The notes beneath the pieces were generated by a model. The model had not been told where the DNA came from, made no database searches, and saw only the letters and a list, made by a program, of their open reading frames with translations. Source: Microbacterium sp. (GTDB lineage: Bacteria > Actinomycetota > Actinomycetes > Actinomycetales > Microbacteriaceae). Taken from it: a stretch of DNA of 6,128 nt. The stretch is from contig QFPD01000136.1 of assembly GCA_003248845.1 (NCBI GenBank), positions 1 to 6,128 on the forward strand. The letters run 5' to 3'. Both the position numbers and the translations under genes were made by a program. The number at the start of each line of letters is the position of its first letter. The stretch's first letter is position 1. Shown piece by piece: positions 1-5,950 of the stretch.

Positions 1-1309
1 CGCGCGCGTGCGGGTCCTCGACGCCCGTCACGAGGATCTGAGCCTCGGGGAACTCCCGCACGAGGTCCGCGATGAACGGGATGGATCCGCCGACGCCGAT
101 GTCCACCGGAGCGGCGCCGTAGCCCGCCTCGAGGGCAGTGCGCGCGGCTGCGACGGCGGAGCCCGACGTGTCGACGAGGAAGCCGTTCCCGCACTCGATG
201 TCGCTGAACGAGACCTCGGCCCCGAACGGCGCGTGCGCGCGTAGGTGGTGCTCGATTGCGGCGTAGGCAGCTCGCGCGTCCTGACCGGGAGCGACGCGCA
301 TGCTGATCACGACCGAGACCTCCGGCGTCAGCGTGTTGGAGGCGTTCTTCACACTCGGCGCATCGATCCCGGTCACCGTGATGGACGGCTTGTTCCAGAT
401 GCGGCTGAGGATCGAGTCGTGACCGATCGGGCTGACGGAGGCGGGGAGTCCCGCCTCGTCGCGGAGCGTCTCCTCGGTGTAATCGGGGGTCTCGGCATCC
501 CGCGCCGTGACGCCATCAACGGCGACGACCCCGTCCTCATCCCACAGCGTCGCGAGGAGCTTGATCGTCGCGAGCATCGCGTCGGGGACGGCTCCACCGA
601 ACATGCCCGAGTGCGACGCGTGATCGAGAGTTTTGACCTTCAGTGTGAACCGGGCGTTGCCGCGGAGCGACACGGTGAGCGCCGGGGTCGTCGCATCCCA
701 GTTGCCGGAGTCTGCGACGACGATGACGTCGGCCCGCAGTGCCTCGGCGTTCTCGCTCAGGAAGGCCGCGAATGATGCCGAGCCGGCCTCCTCCTCGCCC
801 TCGATGAACAGGTTGACGCCGAGATCGAAGTCGGTGCCGAGCGCGTCGACCAGGGCACGCAGCGCACCGACGTGCGCCATGACGCCTGCCTTGTCGTCCG
901 CGGCTCCGCGCCCGTACAGACGGCCGCCGCGCACCGTGGGCTCGAACGGCGCCGACTCCCACAGGGCCTCGTCGCCGACGGGCTGCACGTCGTGGTGCGC
1001 ATAGAGCAGGATCGTCGGACGCCCCGCACGCGCGGGGCGTGTCGCGATGACGGCGGGCATGCCCTCGATGCCGGTCTCAGGGATCACAGCGGTGCGGATC
1101 GCGACGCTCTCGAAGATGTCGAGATCGTCGAGGAGCCCCTTGACGGCGGCGGCGCTGCGCTCGACCTCGGCGCGATCGAATCCGGGGAACGCGATCGACG
1201 GGATGCGCACCAGTGCGCCGAGATCGGCGAGGGCGGCGGGCACCGCGGCGAGGGCGGCGTCGCGCACGGAGTCGGTACGGTCGGGGTCCGGGGTCGTCCT
1301 GGAGGTCAT
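1..1309 (-). CDS. M20-family metallodipeptidase, C-terminus cut by window edge
   Basis: This is a probable zinc-dependent cytoplasmic dipeptidase or related M20 (ArgE/DapE/CNDP-like) hydrolase that splits small peptides or acylated amino acids. The minus strand reads open from ATG at 1309 to the left edge, giving 436 residues without a stop. Visible landmarks by residue: AHHDVQP at 104-110 (zinc ligand H105, D107), GRGAADDKAG at 133-142 (bridging ligand D138), EGEEEAGS at 170-177 (general base E173, ligand E174), VVADSGNWD at 197-205 (ligand D200), and SHSGMFGGAVPDAM at 232-245, where H233 begins the lid/dimerisation domain. The fragment ends in VEDPHAR. In the family the last zinc-binding His follows within a few residues, so it should lie just outside the window. 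Family members are about 440-470 residues, so only a short tail is missing. No Shine-Dalgarno precedes the ATG; a -10 hexamer lies 7 nt upstream instead, suggesting a leaderless mRNA. It is divergent from the DUF3043 gene. The family is secure but the substrate is not determined. Confidence 0.93.
   Translation of the reverse strand, partial: MTSRTTPDPDRTDSVRDAALAAVPAALADLGALVRIPSIAFPGFDRAEVERSAAAVKGLLDDLDIFESVAIRTAVIPETGIEGMPAVIATRPARAGRPTILLYAHHDVQPVGDEALWESAPFEPTVRGGRLYGRGAADDKAGVMAHVGALRALVDALGTDFDLGVNLFIEGEEEAGSASFAAFLSENAEALRADVIVVADSGNWDATTPALTVSLRGNARFTLKVKTLDHASHSGMFGGAVPDAMLATIKLLATLWDEDGVVAVDGVTARDAETPDYTEETLRDEAGLPASVSPIGHDSILSRIWNKPSITVTGIDAPSVKNASNTLTPEVSVVISMRVAPGQDARAAYAAIEHHLRAHAPFGAEVSFSDIECGNGFLVDTSGSAVAAARTALEAGYGAAPVDIGVGGSIPFIADLVREFPEAQILVTGVEDPHAR
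1019..1040. repeat. 9-bp perfect hairpin within the dipeptidase gene
   Basis: ACGCCCCGC (1019-1027) and GCGGGGCGT (1032-1040) pair fully around a 4-nt loop. The codons encode ATRPARAGRP, a segment just before the metal-binding strand that is likely a variable loop. Its outer arms share the 7-mer ACGCCCC/GGGGCGT with the intergenic dyad at 1325-1343. Function is unknown and chance is plausible at this GC content. Confidence 0.35.
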
Positions 1310-1314
1310 GCGGG

Positions 1315-1320
1315 TAATCT
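1315..1320 (+). promoter_or_regulatory. -10 hexamer of the DUF3043-type gene
   Basis: TAATCT fits TANNNT and would start transcription near 1327, giving a leader of about 45 nt before GTG at 1372. It shares four bases with the opposite-strand hexamer at 1317-1322, so one AT-rich patch (TAATCTTAA) may serve both divergent genes. No clear -35 element is visible at 16-18 bp spacing. Confidence 0.5.
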
Positions 1321-1322
1321 TA
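1317..1322 (-). promoter_or_regulatory. -10 hexamer of the dipeptidase gene, leaderless type
   Basis: The minus strand reads TAAGAT, then 7 nt (TACCCGC), then the ATG at 1309. A TANNNT hexamer at this distance would place the transcription start on or next to the A of the start codon, the arrangement of leaderless actinobacterial mRNAs. No purine-rich ribosome site lies between them, which fits. No convincing -35 box is seen: the bases 17 bp upstream read AAGGGG. This is inferred from sequence only. Confidence 0.55.
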
Positions 1323-1324
1323 AG

Positions 1325-1343
1325 GGGGCGTCTCTCACGCCCC
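1325..1343. repeat. perfect 7-bp inverted repeat in the divergent intergenic region
   Basis: GGGGCGT (1325-1331) and ACGCCCC (1337-1343) are exact reverse complements around a CTCTC loop. If transcription to the right starts near 1327, this hairpin forms the 5' end of the DUF3043 leader. As DNA it is an operator-like dyad directly upstream of the dipeptidase -10 hexamer. It could act as a leader structure, a repressor site or nothing. It is not a factor-independent terminator because no T-run follows. Confidence 0.5.
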
Positions 1344-1359
1344 TTCTGCCCCGACACCC

Positions 1360-1364
1360 GAGGA
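1360..1364 (+). promoter_or_regulatory. ribosome binding site for the DUF3043-type gene
   Basis: GAGGA lies 7 nt before GTG at 1372. This supports the GTG as the true start and contrasts with the divergent dipeptidase gene, which has no such site. Confidence 0.75.
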
Positions 1365-1371
1365 CTCTCCC

Positions 1372-1932
1372 GTGGCCAAGACCCCGCCCGCACCCGACAC
1401 CGCACCCGACGCCGACGCCGGGCCCGGGAAGAATCGGCCGACGCCGACGCGTGCCGAGCAGGAAGCCGCACGCAAGCGCCCCCTCGTCCCCGACACGAAG
1501 GAGGCGCGCGCCCGGGCGAAGGCCGACCTTGCGTCGCAGCGCGAGAAAGCGCGCATCGGCATGGCCAACGGCGAGGAGAAGTACCTCCCGGTGCGCGACC
1601 GCGGTCCGCAGCGCAAGTTCGTGCGCGACTTCGTCGACGCGGGATGGCACGCGGGCGAGCTGCTGATGCCGCTCATGCTCGTCGTGATTCTGGTGTCGCT
1701 CGTGCAGAACACGGCGATCGTCTATTACTCGTTCGTCGCCCTCTGGGTGTTCATCCTGTTCGTCGTCGGCGACATGATCATCACCGGTGCGCGCGTGAAG
1801 AAGCTCGCGACCGCGAAGTTCGGCGATCGGACGGAGAAGGGCCTGCGCTGGTACGCCGCGATGCGCACCGTCCAGATGCGCTTCATGCGCCTGCCGAAAC
1901 CCCAGGTCAAACGCGGCCAGTACCCCGCCTGA
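1372..1932 (+). CDS. DUF3043-type small membrane protein
   Basis: This 186-residue protein starts with GTG behind a GAGGA site. Residues 1-90 are hydrophilic and charged: a Pro/Ala/Asp-rich lead (APDTAPDADA near 8-17), the segment GKNRPTPTRAEQEAARKRPL at 19-38, then Lys/Arg-rich helix-like sequence and the block EEKYLPVRDRGPQRKFVRDF near 68-87. Two hydrophobic segments follow at about 97-112 and 116-138 with only a short turn between them, forming a membrane hairpin, and then a basic tail (139-186). The conserved block order GK-RPTPTR / YLPVRDRGP / two membrane helices matches, from memory, the actinobacterial DUF3043 family, whose function is unknown. By the positive-inside rule both ends should face the cytoplasm. 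The gene stands alone on the plus strand, divergent from the dipeptidase and convergent with pyrD. The N-terminal 12-bp near-repeat encoding APDT/APDA looks like low-complexity drift. Confidence 0.9.
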   Translation: MAKTPPAPDTAPDADAGPGKNRPTPTRAEQEAARKRPLVPDTKEARARAKADLASQREKARIGMANGEEKYLPVRDRGPQRKFVRDFVDAGWHAGELLMPLMLVVILVSLVQNTAIVYYSFVALWVFILFVVGDMIITGARVKKLATAKFGDRTEKGLRWYAAMRTVQMRFMRLPKPQVKRGQYPA

Positions 1933-1945
1933 CGGCGAACGTCAG
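1929..1945. terminator. convergent hairpin containing both stop codons
   Basis: CTGACG (1929-1934) and CGTCAG (1940-1945) are perfect inverted copies around a GCGAA loop. The plus-strand TGA (1930-1932) of the DUF3043 gene lies in one arm and the minus-strand TGA (1942-1944) of pyrD lies in the other. Only 9 bp separate the two stop codons, so this is the natural place for a shared bidirectional terminator. No T-tract is present on either side, so intrinsic termination would be of the U-poor type or weak. Confidence 0.5.
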
Positions 1946-2967
1946 CGCGTGCGCGCCAGGGCGCGGTTGATCTGCCGCGCCCAGAACGGTCCGCGGTAGA
2001 TGAACGCGGTGTAGCCCTGGACGAGGTCGGCTCCCGCAGCGAGGCGTTCGCGCACGTCGTCGGCGGTCTCCACTCCCCCCGCCGAAACGACGCAGAACTC
2101 CGCGGGAACGACCGACCGGACAGTGCGCAGCACGGCGACGGCGCGCTCCCGCAGAGGCGCTCCGGAGAGCCCTCCGGCCCCCATCGCCTCGACGACGTCG
2201 GCGGGCGTCGACAGCGGCGCCCGCGCGATCGTCGTGTTGGTCGCGACGATGCCGGCGAGCCCGACATCGACGGCGAGTCGCGCGATCGCCTCGATCTCAT
2301 CGTCGGCCAGATCGGGCGCGATCTTCACGAGGAGCGGAGTGGATGCCGCGGCATCCCGCACGGCTTCTAGGAGAGGTCGCAGGGTCTCCACCGCCTGCAG
2401 TCCGCGCAAGCCGGGCGTATTGGGCGAGGAGACGTTCACGACGAGGTAGTCGGCTACCGGTGCGACCAGGCGCGTGCTCGCGACGTAGTCGGCGGTCGCC
2501 TCGTCGACGTCGACGATGCGGCTCTTGCCGATGTTGGCCCCGAGGACGGGGCGACCGTGACGACGGCGCGACCGTGCCAGTCGTTTGGCGGCGCGCTCGG
2601 CGCCGGCATTGTTGAAGCCCATGCGGTTGATCAGTGCACGGTCCTCGACGAGGCGATAGAGGCGCGGCTTGGGGTTGCCGTCCTGCGCGATCGCCGTGAC
2701 GGTGCCGATCTCGACATGACCGAATCCGAGCGCGTGAAGTCCCTCGGTCATCACGGCGTTCTTGTCGAAGCCCGCCGCGACTCCGAACGGCGAATCGAAC
2801 TCGAGCCCCAGCGCGTGCGTGCGCAGCGAGGCATCGGGGCGCGTGATCGCGCGGACGACGGGCGCGAGCGGCCAGACGCCGAACGCCCGGATGACGGGCA
2901 CGACGAGGTGGTGGGCCCGCTCGGGGTCCATGCGCGCGAAGAACGTGCGGAACAGGAAGGGATACAT
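1942..2967 (-). CDS. pyrD: dihydroorotate dehydrogenase (quinone), class 2
   Basis: The enzyme oxidises dihydroorotate to orotate, the fourth step of UMP synthesis, and passes electrons through FMN to membrane quinone. The product has 341 residues, typical for class 2. The N-terminal helical region MYPFLFRTFFARMDPERAHH is the membrane-associating part that marks class 2. Then come AAGFDKNA at 64-71 (FMN contact, K69), LYRLVEDRALINRMGFNN at 103-120, GANIGKS at 143-149, VNVSSPNTPGLRG at 177-189 with S181 as the expected catalytic base, LVKIAPDL at 213-220 (K215), ATNTT at 242-246, GGLSGAPL at 265-272 and SAGGVETADD at 295-304, a phosphate-binding loop. ATG at 2967 is chosen because the class 2 homology begins there. 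The reading frame continues upstream over nrdR but encodes nothing family-like. The gene lies 56 bp after nrdR and may be expressed from its own start. Confidence 0.97.
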   Translation of the reverse strand: MYPFLFRTFFARMDPERAHHLVVPVIRAFGVWPLAPVVRAITRPDASLRTHALGLEFDSPFGVAAGFDKNAVMTEGLHALGFGHVEIGTVTAIAQDGNPKPRLYRLVEDRALINRMGFNNAGAERAAKRLARSRRRHGRPVLGANIGKSRIVDVDEATADYVASTRLVAPVADYLVVNVSSPNTPGLRGLQAVETLRPLLEAVRDAAASTPLLVKIAPDLADDEIEAIARLAVDVGLAGIVATNTTIARAPLSTPADVVEAMGAGGLSGAPLRERAVAVLRTVRSVVPAEFCVVSAGGVETADDVRERLAAGADLVQGYTAFIYRGPFWARQINRALARTR

Positions 2968-2974
2968 CGCCACC

Positions 2975-2980
2975 AGCCTA
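2975..2980 (-). promoter_or_regulatory. -10 hexamer directly ahead of pyrD
   Basis: The minus strand reads TAGGCT, then GGTGGCG, then the ATG at 2967. A TANNNT box 7 nt before the start codon suggests leaderless transcription of pyrD, independent of hisD-nrdR. GGTGG could alternatively act as a weak ribosome site, but it ends only 2 nt from the ATG, which is too close. No recognisable -35 is seen. Confidence 0.45.
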
Positions 2981-3023
2981 GAGTGCACAGGATGTTCGCC
3001 CCGCACGCATCGGCCGGCCGGGA

Positions 3024-3485
3024 CTATTCGGCTGCGGCGTGGTGATCCGCGCGAAGCTGCGCGATGGATGCCTCGAAGTCCTCGAGCGAATCGAACGCCT
3101 GGTACACGCTCGCGAAGCGCAGGTAGGCGACCTCGTCGAGGTCGCGCAGGGGGCCGAGAATCGCGAGCCCGATCTCGTTGGTGTCGATCTGCGACGAGCC
3201 CGTCTGACGCACGGCCTCTTCGACCGCCTGTGCGAGGACGGCGAGGTCGGCCTCCGTGACGGGACGACCCTGGCACGCCTTGCGTACACCCGACATGACC
3301 TTCTCGCGGCTGAACGGCTCGATGACGCCGGATCGCTTGATGACGTTGAGGCTCGCCGTCTCGATCGTCGAGAAGCGGCCTCCGCACTGCGGACACTGAC
3401 GACGGCGACGGATGCTGAGGCCGTCGTCGCTCGTACGCGAGTCGATGACGCGCGAATCGGCGTGACGGCAGAACGGGCAGTGCAT
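3024..3485 (-). CDS. nrdR: transcriptional repressor NrdR
   Basis: NrdR senses ATP/dATP and represses ribonucleotide reductase operons by binding NrdR boxes. The 153-residue product has the usual family length. The N-terminal zinc ribbon is intact: MHCPFC gives C3 and C6, and CPQCG gives C31 and C34, with DSR and the Arg-rich run RRRRQC (26-31) between them. An ATP-cone domain follows from about residue 46 ([16 protein letters not shown]) to about 136 ([13 protein letters not shown]). The C-terminal tail is short and Ala/His-rich. The ATG overlaps the TGA of hisD as TGATG, so translation is probably coupled. No ribonucleotide reductase gene or obvious NrdR box is in the window, so its targets lie elsewhere. 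Confidence 0.97.
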   Translation of the reverse strand: MHCPFCRHADSRVIDSRTSDDGLSIRRRRQCPQCGGRFSTIETASLNVIKRSGVIEPFSREKVMSGVRKACQGRPVTEADLAVLAQAVEEAVRQTGSSQIDTNEIGLAILGPLRDLDEVAYLRFASVYQAFDSLEDFEASIAQLRADHHAAAE

Positions 3486-4795
3486 CAGCGCTCCGTTCTC
3501 GCGAAGCGGGCGGTCACGGCTTCGCCGTGCGCGGGGAGCGCCTCGGCGTCCGCGAGGGCGACGATCTCGCGCTCGACGGCACGGAGCGCCTCGCGGTCGT
3601 AGCGGATGACCTGCTGCGGTCGGAGGAAGGTCGAGGCGGACAGCCCCGACGCGTAGCGCGCCTGACCGCCGGTCGGTAGCACGTGGTTGCTGCCGGCGAG
3701 ATAGTCACCGAGGCTCACCGGCGTGTGCGCGCCGACGAACACGGCGCCCGCGTTGACGAAGTCCTCGGGGCGCGGGTCCTCGAGGTGGAGTTCCAGGTGC
3801 TCCGGAGCGTAGGCGTTGCTGAACGCCGTCGCGGCCGCACGATCGTCGACGAGCACGATCGCGGACTGCGGCCCCTCCAGCGCGGCACGCGCGCGGATTC
3901 CGTTCCGCGTGGCATCCACTCGTTCCTCGACGGCGGCACGGACGGCGGTCGCGAGGTCCTCGGACCACGTCACGAGCACCGCGGAAGCCTGCTCGTCGTG
4001 CTCGGCCTGGCTGATCAGGTCCACCGCTGCGAGGGTCGCATCCGCGTTCTCGTCGGCCACGATGAGGATCTCGGTCGCGCCGGCCTCCGAATCGGTGCCG
4101 ACGACGCCGCCGACGGCGCGCTTGGCGGCAGCGACGAAGTTGTTGCCGGGACCCGTGACGACGTCGACCGGCTCGAGGCCGAGCGACGCGACACCATAGG
4201 CATAGGCGGCGACGGCGCCCGCACCACCCATGGCATACACCTCGGTGACGCCGAGGAGCGCCGCCGCGGCGAGGATATCGGGGTGGACACGGCCGTCGAA
4301 CTCGGCCTGCGGCGGCGAGGCGAGCGCGACCTCGCCGACACCGGCGACCTGCGCGGGGACGACGTTCATCACGACGCTCGACGGATAGACGGCCTTGCCG
4401 CCGGGGACGTACACACCCGCGCGTCGCACAGGCTGCCAGCGCTGCTCGATCCGAGCGCCGGGCTCGAGCTCAGTGACCCGCGGAGCCGGCACCTGCGCGG
4501 CGGAGGCGATACGCACGCGCCGGATGGCCTCGTCGAGCGCCGCGCGGACGCGCGGATCGAGGCGCTCGAGCGCCTCGGCGAGGTGCTCGGCAGGCACGCG
4601 GATCGCGTGGCCCTCGGCACCGTCGAACCGCGCCGCTTGCTCGCGCAACGCGATCTCGCCGCGCTCGCGCACGTCGGCGACGATGTCGGCAGCGGCGCTC
4701 AATGCTTCCGCGCGCGCCGCTCGGGCGCGGGGCACAGCGTCGAGGAGGTCGGCGGTGGAGAGGTCTCGACCGCGCAGATCGATCGTTCGGAGCAT
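3485..4795 (-). CDS. hisD: histidinol dehydrogenase
   Basis: HisD carries out the last two oxidations of histidine synthesis, L-histidinol to L-histidinal to L-histidine, using NAD+ and a bound zinc; it is a soluble homodimer. The 436-residue product is full length. Key segments: [15 protein letters not shown] at 125-139, [15 protein letters not shown] at 212-226 (NAD-binding region), the zinc ligands Q263 and H266 in SQAEHDEQ, the catalytic pair E332-H333 in YAPEHLEL, zinc ligand D364 in [17 protein letters not shown], and the C-terminal ligand H423 in PAHGEAV. All residues expected from the E. coli enzyme (Q259, H262, E326, H327, D360, H419) are present at the same spacing. The rest of the his pathway is not adjacent in this window. 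The start at 4795 is supported by a -10-like hexamer 6 nt upstream. The 3' end overlaps nrdR by one base. Confidence 0.98.
   Translation of the reverse strand: MLRTIDLRGRDLSTADLLDAVPRARAARAEALSAAADIVADVRERGEIALREQAARFDGAEGHAIRVPAEHLAEALERLDPRVRAALDEAIRRVRIASAAQVPAPRVTELEPGARIEQRWQPVRRAGVYVPGGKAVYPSSVVMNVVPAQVAGVGEVALASPPQAEFDGRVHPDILAAAALLGVTEVYAMGGAGAVAAYAYGVASLGLEPVDVVTGPGNNFVAAAKRAVGGVVGTDSEAGATEILIVADENADATLAAVDLISQAEHDEQASAVLVTWSEDLATAVRAAVEERVDATRNGIRARAALEGPQSAIVLVDDRAAATAFSNAYAPEHLELHLEDPRPEDFVNAGAVFVGAHTPVSLGDYLAGSNHVLPTGGQARYASGLSASTFLRPQQVIRYDREALRAVEREIVALADAEALPAHGEAVTARFARTER
3491..3494 (-). promoter_or_regulatory. ribosome binding site of nrdR inside the hisD 3' end
   Basis: The minus strand reads GGAG followed by 5 nt (CGCTG) and ATG at 3485. 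The site lies in the last codons of hisD and supports both the nrdR start and coupling with the upstream cistron. Confidence 0.6.
4558..4577. repeat. 20-bp perfect palindrome inside hisD
   Basis: The 20 bases centred on CTCGAG read identically on both strands. They cover the hisD codons for EALERL (residues 74-79), where preferred codons GAG-GCG-CTC and GAG-CGC-CTC are themselves mirror complements. Codon usage is therefore the likely cause and no function is claimed. Confidence 0.4.
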
Positions 4796-4801
4796 CCGTC
4801 C

Positions 4802-4807
4802 AGGCTA
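4802..4807 (-). promoter_or_regulatory. -10 hexamer directly ahead of hisD
   Basis: The minus strand reads TAGCCT, then GGACGG, then the ATG at 4795. The TANNNT box is 6 nt from the start codon, matching a leaderless or nearly leaderless start for the hisD-nrdR pair. It sits in the 29-bp gap after the membrane protein gene. GGACGG touches the ATG directly and is an unlikely ribosome site. Confidence 0.45.
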
Positions 4808-4818
4808 ACGCTACGCGT

Positions 4819-4833
4819 CGCGGCTCAGCCGCG
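4819..4833 (-). terminator. short GC hairpin with the stop codon in its loop
   Basis: CGCGGC and GCCGCG form a perfect 6-bp stem around a 3-nt loop. On the minus strand that loop is exactly the TGA of the four-helix membrane protein gene. The hisD hexamer follows 12 bp later, so a stop of upstream transcription here would separate the units. There is no T-run, so the terminator role is tentative. Confidence 0.35.
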
Positions 4834-5937
4834 CGTGACGCCGGAGACGTCCGTCAGATACCCGATGCGGCCGTCCTCGTGACGCACCACATAGCGGTCG
4901 CCGCGATCCTCGATGACGAGGGCCCAGGCGGTCGGGCCGATCGTGAAGAGCGGTGACCCGGCGTCGTCGACGACGACCCGCTCCTCGGGCGCCAGCGCCC
5001 AGAACGCCTGCGACGCCGCGGAGGCGCCGGCGGGCTCGGAGGCCGTCTCGATGACGGTCGTCCGGTTCGCGGGGTCGACATCCGCCGACGCAGTGGCGGC
5101 GTACGCGCCGCCTCCCGCCGCAGCCGTCGCGTCGGTCCCGACGCCTGTGGTCGCGTCCGCTGCCCCCGGCCCTGCGACGGGTGACGGGCGAGGGGTGTGC
5201 GGGCGGGCGGCCACGGGACGCGCGGGGCTCGCGAAGCGGTGCGCGGTGACCGGGGTGCGATGGCGGAAGTCCTCGCCGATCGTCGGAAAGAGCGGAGCGA
5301 ACACCGTGAGCAGCACACCGGCGAGCATCAGGATGAACTCGACCCACACGACCCACGTCGCAACGAAGATGCGGCTGCCGAAGAAGTTCACGAACGAGCT
5401 CCACAGGATGCCGAGCCAGATGATGGTCGACACCGTGAAGGTCACCGATGCGAACTGGTCGATGCCGAGCGAGCCGACCCGCCGGATGCCCTGCGGCGAC
5501 AGTCGCCGCAGCGCGATCAAGAAGACGGCGATCGTCGGCGCGCCGATCGTCAGCACCCAGTCGATGCCGCCGTTCCACACGGAGATACCGGCGCCGATCG
5601 TGCCGTAGATCGGGAAGAACGACACGATGAACGCGAGCAGCCAGACCCCGCCGAGCGCCACTTCGCGCACCGAGAACGGCCCGACGCCGTACTGCGCGGG
5701 GGCGCTGTCATCGACGGCATCCGGCCCGTCGGTGACAGCGGCGAACGCCTCGGCCACGGAGTCGAACGTGACATCAGGGTCGGCGGCTGCAGCGTCTGCC
5801 TCCGCGTGGCGTCCCTGCTGCTCGTCGGACGGCGCCGTCGCGTTGGACTTGTGCGACTCGGCGGTCTCCGCATCGGAGATCTCGGGCGCGTCCTCGACGG
5901 AATCGGCGGGCGGGAACGTGTGCTTCTCGTCGGTCAC
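4825..5937 (-). CDS. uncharacterised four-helix membrane protein with C-terminal soluble domain
   Basis: I do not recognise a named family. With GTG at 5937 the product has 370 residues. This start is preferred because GGAAGGA lies 6 nt upstream; a GTG at 5952 would add five residues but put that site inside the gene. Residues 1-85 are acidic, Ala/Asp/Glu-rich and probably disordered. Four hydrophobic segments follow at about 94-112 (LGGVWLLAFIVSFFPIYG), 127-143, 166-183 and 190-217 (FVATWVVWVEFILMLAGVLL). A Pro/Ala/Thr/Arg-rich linker spans about 225-310. The final 57 residues (WALAPEERVVVDDAGSPLFT to the end) alternate hydrophobic and charged residues like a small beta-barrel or SH3-like fold, with GDRYVVRHEDGRIGYLTDVSG near the tail. 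No catalytic motif or signal peptide is evident. An even number of helices puts both soluble ends on the same side, likely the cytoplasm. It lies between dnaE and hisD and has its own -10-like box. Confidence 0.88.
   Translation of the reverse strand: MTDEKHTFPPADSVEDAPEISDAETAESHKSNATAPSDEQQGRHAEADAAAADPDVTFDSVAEAFAAVTDGPDAVDDSAPAQYGVGPFSVREVALGGVWLLAFIVSFFPIYGTIGAGISVWNGGIDWVLTIGAPTIAVFLIALRRLSPQGIRRVGSLGIDQFASVTFTVSTIIWLGILWSSFVNFFGSRIFVATWVVWVEFILMLAGVLLTVFAPLFPTIGEDFRHRTPVTAHRFASPARPVAARPHTPRPSPVAGPGAADATTGVGTDATAAAGGGAYAATASADVDPANRTTVIETASEPAGASAASQAFWALAPEERVVVDDAGSPLFTIGPTAWALVIEDRGDRYVVRHEDGRIGYLTDVSGVTRG
5703..5740. repeat. long imperfect inverted repeat within the membrane protein gene
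   Basis: Arms 5703-5717 and 5726-5740 pair at 14 of 15 positions, including a perfect outer 8 bp (CGCTGTCA with TGACAGCG) and a perfect inner 6 bp, around an 8-nt loop. The element lies in codons for the acidic disordered region (AVTDGPDAVDDS), shortly before the first membrane helix. It would form a strong mRNA hairpin. GAC/GTC-rich codons may explain part of it. Confidence 0.45.
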
Positions 5938-5943
5938 GATCAG

Positions 5944-5950
5944 TCCTTCC
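5944..5950 (-). promoter_or_regulatory. ribosome binding site that decides the start of the membrane protein gene
   Basis: The minus strand reads GGAAGGA, then CTGATC (6 nt), then GTG at 5937. This near-consensus site favours the GTG at 5937 over the in-frame GTG at 5952, which directly precedes the site and has no comparable signal of its own. Confidence 0.7.

Noticed and set aside
245..1970. Several plus-strand open frames opposite the dipeptidase and overlapping the DUF3043 gene
   Set aside because: The minus-strand M20 enzyme with all its metal-binding motifs, and the DUF3043 frame itself, explain the region; the overlapping products are low-complexity Arg/Ala/Ser-rich.
3011..3020. CGGCCGGCCG palindrome between nrdR and pyrD
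   Set aside because: It is short, pure GC and self-complementary without a loop; expected by chance at this composition.
3127..3145. 19-bp dyad (9-bp arms around one base) in nrdR
   Set aside because: The codons for RDLDEVA in preferred usage (GAC, CTC, GAG, GTC) generate it naturally; there is no room for a loop without breaking the stem.
2968..3396. N-terminal extension of the pyrD frame over nrdR
   Set aside because: The extension is Arg-rich out-of-frame nrdR sequence; class 2 PyrD homology begins at the ATG at 2967.
3683..4882. 399-codon open frame on the plus strand opposite hisD
   Set aside because: It mirrors a certain hisD gene codon for codon, has Arg/Asp/Gly-rich composition and no domain. 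Long antisense frames are normal at this GC content.
4962..4975. 14-bp palindrome CGTCGTCGACGACG in the membrane protein gene
   Set aside because: It is a direct by-product of Val-Val-Asp-Asp codons.
5129..5144. 7-bp inverted repeat GCGTCGG/CCGACGC
   Set aside because: The 2-nt loop and low-complexity Ala/Thr/Asp linker codons make it a weak candidate for a real RNA structure.
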